A stretch of DNA of 64,000 nucleotides, from assembly GCA_047967505.1 (NCBI GenBank), contig CM106541.1. The stretch is one strand, 5' to 3'. Position 1 is the stretch's first letter, and each line of letters starts with the position of its first letter. The DNA is from Dipteris shenzhenensis (taxonomy: Eukaryota > Polypodiophyta > Polypodiopsida > Gleicheniales). A program made the translations under genes and the position numbers. Below the pieces are notes generated by a model that saw only the letters and a list, made by a program, of their open reading frames with translations, made no database searches and was not told the DNA's origin. Below, one piece after another: positions 58,051-64,000 of this stretch.

Positions 58051-58413
58051 GAAGTCAATGAGGATAGTTTGGGGGGCCTCTTGGGAGGTGTTTGGGGGGT
58101 TATGGGATACTTTTGGAAATTTTTGATTTTTTGGAGGGAAAAAAACTCGCAATTTTAGGCACCCATGGAGTGAGGGAGGAGGGTAGGGGGACCATGAAAA
58201 AGTCAAGGGGGGAATAAATGCCCCAGTAGGTGGTGGGGAAAAGAGGAGGAAAGTGGGAGCCTAGTGGGGACCAAGGGACGTCTCTCCACCAATGAGAGGC
58301 CAATATAGTATCCTCCATTCTTTTAATGCCCAAGCCTTCCAGTTGGCTAGTTTACTAATCACAAATCTTAAGGGACTAATCCAAGAGACCCTTTTTTAGT
58401 CCAAAATCCCCTA

Positions 58414-58674
58414 ATGTGCCTTACAGGAGATACACAAAACAATGTCAACAATTTGATCCAAGCATTGGCAAAAATTGATAACTTCCATACACTAGATCCA
58501 ATCCTCTTGCAAATCGATGCTAGGGTCATGCAAGTAAAACCTCCACTCACACATGAACCAACAGATTTGGAAGTGCCATTCTTTATGGTTGACCTTGAAG
58601 GGAATAGTGATCTTGAAGATTCTATCAATGACAATAAGGACCCAGATATTCCTTGGGATTTAACAATGATTTAG
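58414..58674 (+). pseudogene. Ty3/gypsy pol N-terminal linker
   Basis: An 86-codon frame with NNLIQALAKID, RVMQVKPPLTHEPTDLEVPF and an acidic end. The TDLEVPFF-like ending resembles the region between protease and reverse transcriptase in some plant gypsy (Tat-like) elements. This is a weak assignment supported by the pol remains downstream. Confidence 0.4.
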
Positions 58675-59161
58675 CCATCCTCCATGCCCTAATGGCTATC
58701 GAACTTTCCAAAGTTGAAACTCCAAAGCTGAATAATACCAGAAGGTCCCATAAGAAAACTAAAGGAGGCCATTACTGCAAAGCCAAGTTCGAGCCACCTC
58801 CTCTGTAATGGTCCCCAGATGGACTGAGTATGCACAACAAATGAACCATTACTTGGGAATAATTTGCCAGTGGAAAAGTTACCCCACAAGTGCCAACATA
58901 AAAAGATTTGAAAATTTAAGCCACATGTGCGAATGAAGCTTGACAATGAGACTCCAAAAAAATAAAGTCGACAAGATCCTCCCAAATTGGTTAATGATAC
59001 TACACCACCCAGTGCCCATAGCCCATGCATGTCTAGCTCAACACAATCAAAGGCTGATCTTTGTGAAGTACTAGAGTACTTCAAGAACTACAACAGTGGT
59101 AGTGTCCCCATAGCAATGCCAAGGCAAGTAAGAGAATCTAAATTTCAAGAAACCAATAACA

Positions 59162-59930
59162 TTGGAGAGACTCCAATCTATGAGGGACCAGCAAAAAACT
59201 AGAACAATAAACCTCACCCTTGAAGGGGAGGAAGAGAAATTGGTATTCATTAGGAAAGAGCTCACACAAGAGGATGACACAAAGCTAAAAGCACTCCTAA
59301 TGCAAATACCAGGACTGCCTAGCATGGTCATAGTACAAGCAAATGAAGGGAATTTCTCCAAAAGTGGCAATACACATGATACCTATTAGGGAAGGCTTCC
59401 ACCCTAAGGTATGTGGACCATATAGGCGAAATCCAAAATATGGCACCATGATCTATGATGAACTAGAAAAACTCTTAGATGTAGGATTCATCTGTGAGAT
59501 AGAGAACAATGATTGGGTTTCACCCATCATCATCATGCCTAAACATAGCAAGAAGATAAGGATATGTGTTAACTTAAATAATGTGAATGCCACCACAATT
59601 AGGGATCACTATCCCCTAATAGCAACAATGTTGGAAAAGGTGGGTGGATCAGACAAATACAACTTCTTGGATGGCTTTAGTTGCTTTAACTAAGTGCAAA
59701 TTTTTCCTGCTAACTAATCAAAAACATCATTTTCTATAGAATGGGGCATATTTACCTATAGAGTCATGCCATTTGGCCTTTGGAATGCCCCAGCCACATT
59801 CCAGAGAGTCATGTTCACCGCTTTCAAGTCAATTTTGAATAACTTCCTCTAGGTATTCTTGGATGATTGGTGCATCCACTCAAACAAGAAAGACCACTTA
59901 AAATATCTTGAAGTAGTTCAGATTCGTTGG
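59162..59930 (+). pseudogene. Ty3/gypsy reverse transcriptase, N-terminal and catalytic part
   Basis: TRTINLTLEGEEEKLVF (the element's usual pre-RT segment) is followed by a frameshift. RT motifs then appear: EKLLDVGFICEIENNDWVSP, KKIRICVNLNNVNATTIRDH, YNFLDGFSCFN with the first catalytic Asp, then after a stop FTYRVMPFGLWNAPATFQR. VFLDDW occupies the position of the YxDD box. Stops at 59691 and 59850 disable it. Confidence 0.8.
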
Positions 59931-60445
59931 CTTGGATCCTGATAGCTCATCCTCATGTGGAGGCCTCTATGGTCCCAAAGTTCTTGGAGCATCATGCAAC
60001 AGTACGTGGCGACTTGTGCTACATGTGGTTATGACCTTTGAAGATTCTCACAAGTTTTGTTTTCTACAATCACTTACCTCTTGCCTCCTCGCTATGGCCA
60101 TTTGACCAACCTGTTGATCATCTAGTGTAGTATGAGAGACAGTTAATGAGATAGATATAGTATAGAGTAGGATAGATGCTTTGATGAATGTGTGTGAGCT
60201 CTTACAAGGAGAATATAGTATAGTTGTTGAGGAGAGAATTTGACTGTGTGTCATGATCATCTATCAAGCCTTTGTGGCTACATGTTTTGACTTGTAAACT
60301 ACAACAAGCTCGGTAGGGGTGCATAGTCTTTTTGCGTAAAGATTTTATATTGCATGCAATCTTTTTGACACCCACAGAGTTCATGGTCACCAGAATGCCG
60401 GTTCATGGTCACCACGTAAACAAAATGCCAGTTCATGGAACCATG
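59931..60445. other. Non-gypsy block interrupting pol
   Basis: RT sequence stops after KDHLKYLEVVQ and resumes at 60446 with VLGHIISQHGIATD. The ~510 bp between have no gypsy match that I can see and contain a short repeat (GTTCATGGTCACCA, about 60381 and 60403). It is probably an insertion, but no target duplication is clear. Confidence 0.5.
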
Positions 60446-61183
60446 GAGTTGTTTTGGGACATATCATTTCTCAACATGGGATTGCAACTGACATAGAAAA
60501 AATCAAAATCATAATGGAGTTGCCTCCTACAAATTCCAAAGGAGTATGGGTCTTTATGGGACATGCTGGCTACTATAGAAGACTTATCTTGTGGTATGCC
60601 ATGATAGCCGGACCACTTTACAAATTGTTGGTGGAATTCTTATGGACAAAATAATGCGACCAAGCCTTTAAGCTTTGAAAGTGGCACGTGCCTAATCACA
60701 GCACCCATCCTCATATCTCCCAATTTTGACATTGATTTTCATATTCATCTTGATGTCTCCAACTATGCAATTGGGAGTGTGCTTTGCCAACCTGGTGAAC
60801 ATAAGAAAGACTACCCATTCTACTTTTCCATAGTAGATAACTTAATGATGTAGAAATCAACTATACCACCATGGAAAGAAAAGCCCTGGCAACGGTGTAT
60901 AGTGTTAATAAATTTTGACACTATTTATTGGAAATTGAACCATCCATGTACAATAGTAAGAATAACCAAACGGCTCCTCTTGTTTAAAGAATTCAATGTT
61001 AAAATAGTGGTCCACAAAGGTGCCCAACACTACATTATAAGTCATGTCTTGTGTCTAGTCGAGAGAAGAAGCCTCTCTAGTAGAATATGCTTGCTAGATG
61101 CCACACTATTTCAAATAGATGTTGTTCGAGAATGGTGTGAAGATATTAGTGGGGTACTTAATGGCAAGAAGACCACCTTCTAA
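60446..61183 (+). pseudogene. Ty3/gypsy RT thumb and RNase H
   Basis: GHIISQHGIATDIEKIKII and VWVFMGHAGYYRRLI mark the RT connection. After a stop at 60652, broken frames give FDIDFHIHLDVSNYAIGSVL with the RNase H Asp, then NYTTMERKALATVYSVNKF and FKEFNVKIVVHKGAQH, the end of the gypsy RNase H domain. Confidence 0.75.
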
Positions 61184-61184
61184 A

Positions 61185-61425
61185 ATGAAAGCAGTAGATG
61201 CTAGAAAACTAATTCTAAAAGCTGCACCATATCAACTCATTGTTGTAGGGAAACTCTACAAGATGGGCAAGGAACATATTTTAAGGAGATGTGTACTACC
61301 AGATTAGATCATGCTAATCCTCAGTGAAGTCCATGAAGGCATTGCAGGAGGATGCTTCCAAGGGGATGCAATAGCATAAAAAGTCCTCCTTGTAGGCTAT
61401 TGGTGGCTAGTTGTTTAGGGTATAT
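61185..61425 (+). pseudogene. Ty3/gypsy integrase zinc-binding domain
   Basis: GKLYKMGKEHILRRCVLP, a stop at 61305, then SEVHEGIAGGCFQGDAIA and VLLVGYWWL. This is the H2C2 region (LYRRG..LRRCV......H.G..G.H.....) typical of gypsy integrases. The catalytic core that should follow is absent. Confidence 0.7.
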
Positions 61426-61674
61426 TCAGCCCTAAACATTACCACTAACATGAAGCAAGCACAAGTATGCACAGTCGGATCATGATCGGAAAGACTAGTA
61501 AGAAAAATGCAATTTTCAACAAAGAGCAAGCTTGAACATTGGAGAATTTTGCAATCGGAGCTATGTCAGACTGCTTCTTGACAATTGCAGGCAATCCTAC
61601 TTGAACACAAGTTGGACTTCATTCTAAGCAAATCTTTTCCATTTTGAAATTTGAAATCATATACTGGAAGACAA
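61426..61674. other. Spacer between gypsy pol and the next LTR
   Basis: The sequence shows no recognised gene. The integrase core is missing and the following LTR lies 250 bp on. Confidence 0.5.
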
Positions 61675-61931
61675 TGTTGAGAGTTCACGCTCAACATCAT
61701 GTGATCATGTGTGCATAGCACCATCACGTGATCATATGTGCATAGTACTAACCTTATAGAGTGCTATAAAGGAAAGGGTTAGATCCCCTAACCCTAACCC
61801 TAAAAGGGTTTGTATATATTCTATTTTTTTAACTAATTCTAGTGTACAGTTAGCCATTTGTGGTGTGCTCTCTAGCTGTGCCCTCTCTCCTCATCTCCAC
61901 TCTTCTCCTCTCCCCTCTTCATATTTTGTCA
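61675..61931 (+). repeat. 5' LTR of a fourth retroelement
   Basis: 257 bp, TGTTGAGAGTTCACGC...TATTTTGTCA, directly followed by a primer-binding site. It contains a short direct repeat (ATGTGTGCATAG), three CCCTAA units (61786-61803) and a TATA-like GTATATATTC about 15 bp later. The 3' LTR is outside the window. Confidence 0.8.
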
Positions 61932-61943
61932 TGGTATCAGAGC
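61932..61943 (+). other. Primer-binding site of the fourth retroelement
   Basis: TGGTATCAGAGC, identical to the copia-1 site and complementary to initiator-Met tRNA. Confidence 0.88.
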
Positions 61944-64000
61944 TCCCTTGTCTTCCACTGAGACATTGAGATTCCTGAGAGTGCGAGAGAGATTCTGAGA
62001 TTGAGAGTTCTCTTGAGTGATTGTGAGATCCTTCCCTTCACTTCCGTTGAGAGAAATTTCTATTCATGTGAGAATTCCGTCCATGAGAGATTGAGAGATT
62101 TCCGTTAATCTCCTTTGCTCATTCTAGGACAGCTCCGTCCATTATTCTTTCTTTGAGTTCTTTGAAAGATTTCATTGCTTGAGAAAGAGAGTATTCCTTG
62201 TTTACGAGAGAAAGAGAGATCTAAGATACATCTCTTCCGTTGAGAGATTTCTACTGTGAGATCTCTTGTTTAAGAGAGAGAGAGATACATAGAGTTCTTC
62301 ACAAGGCCACTGACTCGATTCCTGGCTCTCCACAGCCAGCAACATCAACAATGGGCTCTATTCTTCACCTCCTTCGTGCAGCGCTCCAAGCTCTCCATAG
62401 GTGACAGCAAATGGTGTAGCAAAGACCTCTCCCAATACAATGACTGCAGCTTGTGAGCCTCCAACGATGGTCAACCATAGCGAGCCTCGTAGTCTCCAAC
62501 GACAAAAGTAGTCTTCCATATGCGTCAACGATCACGGGCGACAAGGCAGTGCGCAAAGACTCCAACAATAGCAACAATCTCTAGGCCTTCAGACGGGCAC
62601 CCATGGCCTTCTATCTCCTAGCTAAATATTAGCTCTTCAACAGTGAGATCGTTATCTGCTTCAGCCACAACTTCGACTCAGCTAGTACTCCAACTAGCTA
62701 CAACTCCTTTCTGCAAGTTCCCTCGACCCGCAGAACAAAGCTGCCCATGTGAACAGAACTACAATAGTAGCTCCTAGCACCTCTAAGGTAGTCCACCGAA
62801 GGCTCACGATCGGCCGCCATAGCCTCCAACAGCTCCGTCAGAAGCCAGCCTCACGCCTCCAACGCCCTCTAGCAAGTAGCCTTGCCAGTATGCTCTTCCA
62901 GCCAACTCCAACCCAACGCTTATGCTCCACAATGACCGGCCTCTCCAACTGACCTGGCACTCCAACAAGCTGCCTCGCTTCAAGCAGCTGCTCAATGAAT
63001 AGCTCTTTGCCTCCTACGAGCCAACTCCAATGAGCTCCAACTCAGAACAACACCAGCCATCTCAACATAGTTCGCCTAGTCGAAGATTTTCGTCAATGAC
63101 TGTGGGGAGCGCTGCCCATAGCTTGGGTCGACGACCGCTGGGAGGTAGAGCTATTGAAGCAGTTTTTGCAAACAAACGCCGCTCCAATAGGTAGATAGTC
63201 AGTCGGTTGAGTCACGGGCGTTGGAGAGCAACCCTTGCTACCTGAATAGCCATTCGTTCAATGATCCCCTCTCCACGTACTCGTATACCAACAACCGATG
63301 CGAGACCTCCCAGCAGAATCCGACTAGGTGCACGGAATCTTTATAGATTCCATCAAAATCTTCACAAGATTCCGGCTTCTCAAAAAGCGACACGTGGCAG
63401 GATAAGATAGCACGTAGGCTAGGTCTCTAATGTGCCACGTGGCAACCTTATCTTCAAGTGCCACATCATCTGCCATGGTGGCAGCCACGTCATCATCGAT
63501 TGCCATGTCACCTGCCACATCATCAGTGACATGTCATCAACCACATCATCAGTGACACGTCATCAACCATGTCACTTGTGCCATGTCATCAAGGCCACAT
63601 CATCAGTGACACATCATCAGCCACGTCACCTTGCTGACATCATCTGTGCCACCTCAGCACTGCCACCTCAGCAGTCCAGTCAGCACTGACCTCTGCAGGC
63701 ACAGTCCCTTGCCAGGCACACTGCATGTGCACACTCCTGCCACCTCAGCACAGAGCTTCACTGGCACACCTCTTGTTAAGCATAGTGCCACATCATCCCA
63801 GCATGTGACTCACAGTGACACATCATCATTGAGCACCATTTGCACTCCTTTTGCCCCTCCACCTAGATCAAGTCGTATCTCTTGATCCAGGAAGAATTTG
63901 AGGGTGCTCCAAAAAGGAAAGTCGCTCGATTTTTCGTGCTCTACATGCTCGTTACATCCTACGCACATTTCGGCACAAGTTACACTCACATTTGAGCCTC
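61944..64000 (+). mobile_element. Interior of the fourth retroelement, apparently non-coding (partial)
   Basis: The first 340 bp are GAGA/TCCGTTGAGA-rich leader sequence. From 62350 to 63300 short frames rich in Ser, Ala and Gln are broken every 50-80 codons, with no gag, zinc knuckle or protease motif. Absence of gag within 2 kb of the primer site suggests a non-autonomous (LARD- or TRIM-like) element or heavy decay. It continues beyond the window. Confidence 0.45.
63380..63700. repeat. Short tandem repeat with ACGT cores
   Basis: Repeats of CCACATCATCAGTGACA and GTCATCAACCA at about 63500-63640. Several ACGT-core motifs lie close by: GACACGTGGCAGG (63389), the palindrome TGCCACGTGGCA (63432) and GCCACGTCATC (63485). 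Confidence 0.75.

Noticed and set aside
61783-61806. Interstitial telomere
   Set aside because: Only about three CCCTAA units, inside an LTR and next to a TATA-like box; too short for a telomeric tract, better read as a telo-box.

Overview
The window looks like nuclear DNA of a land plant with a large, transposon-rich genome. The evidence is Ty1/copia elements primed by initiator-Met tRNA, Ty3/gypsy remnants, a PTTA/En-Spm-like transposase fragment, short GT-AG introns, TATA and telo-box promoters, and long satellite and polypyrimidine tracts. A non-flowering lineage (fern, lycophyte or gymnosperm) is possible, but the sequence alone does not settle it. I found no tRNA or rRNA gene and no intact host housekeeping gene. 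Almost every reading frame is a decayed mobile-element gene. Alignments and repeat counts were made by eye, so boundaries without target-site duplications are approximate.

Layout. 0-3.4 kb: a PTTA-like pseudogene, a fold-back, a palindrome array, a two-exon pseudogene and a long hairpin. 3.5-7.7 kb (minus strand): a compact two-gene unit. ORF1 is a multi-exon transposase-like gene with three phase-consistent introns. ORF2 starts with a histone-H3-like N-terminus behind its own TATA box. Each has AATAAA just after its stop. 8.7-16.4 kb (minus): a coiled-coil-type pseudogene split by a complete copia element (copia-1, 9107-14544). 17.5-22.5 kb: polypyrimidine DNA with a recurring GC-rich near-palindromic box and two minus-strand TATA modules. 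23.4-34.6 kb: a tandem satellite of ~182-bp monomers in trimers, containing a 2.15-kb second-order duplication. 34.7-38.2 kb: a DUF7869-like (putative DDE) pseudogene split by a 247-bp MITE. 39.3-49.1 kb: a second PTTA-like copy, then gypsy gag-protease split by copia-2 (40631-46652, minus), which carries a second copy of the MITE. 50.5-55.4 kb: a third, unrelated copia element (copia-3). 55.9-57.3 kb: an array of four hairpins. 58.4-61.4 kb: gypsy pol remains. 61.7-64 kb: a 5' LTR, a primer-binding site and a largely non-coding interior that runs off the window.

How the parts relate. The history is nested. Copia-1 and copia-2 are copies of one family, so they can be compared to read each other's damage. 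Most stop codons unique to copia-1 are CAG to TAG. The MITE sits in a gene and in copia-2, each time with an 8-bp target duplication. The regions most worth a second look are the ORF1/ORF2 unit, the satellite with its higher-order structure, the polypyrimidine/palindrome tract with promoter-like modules, the hairpin array and the MITE family.
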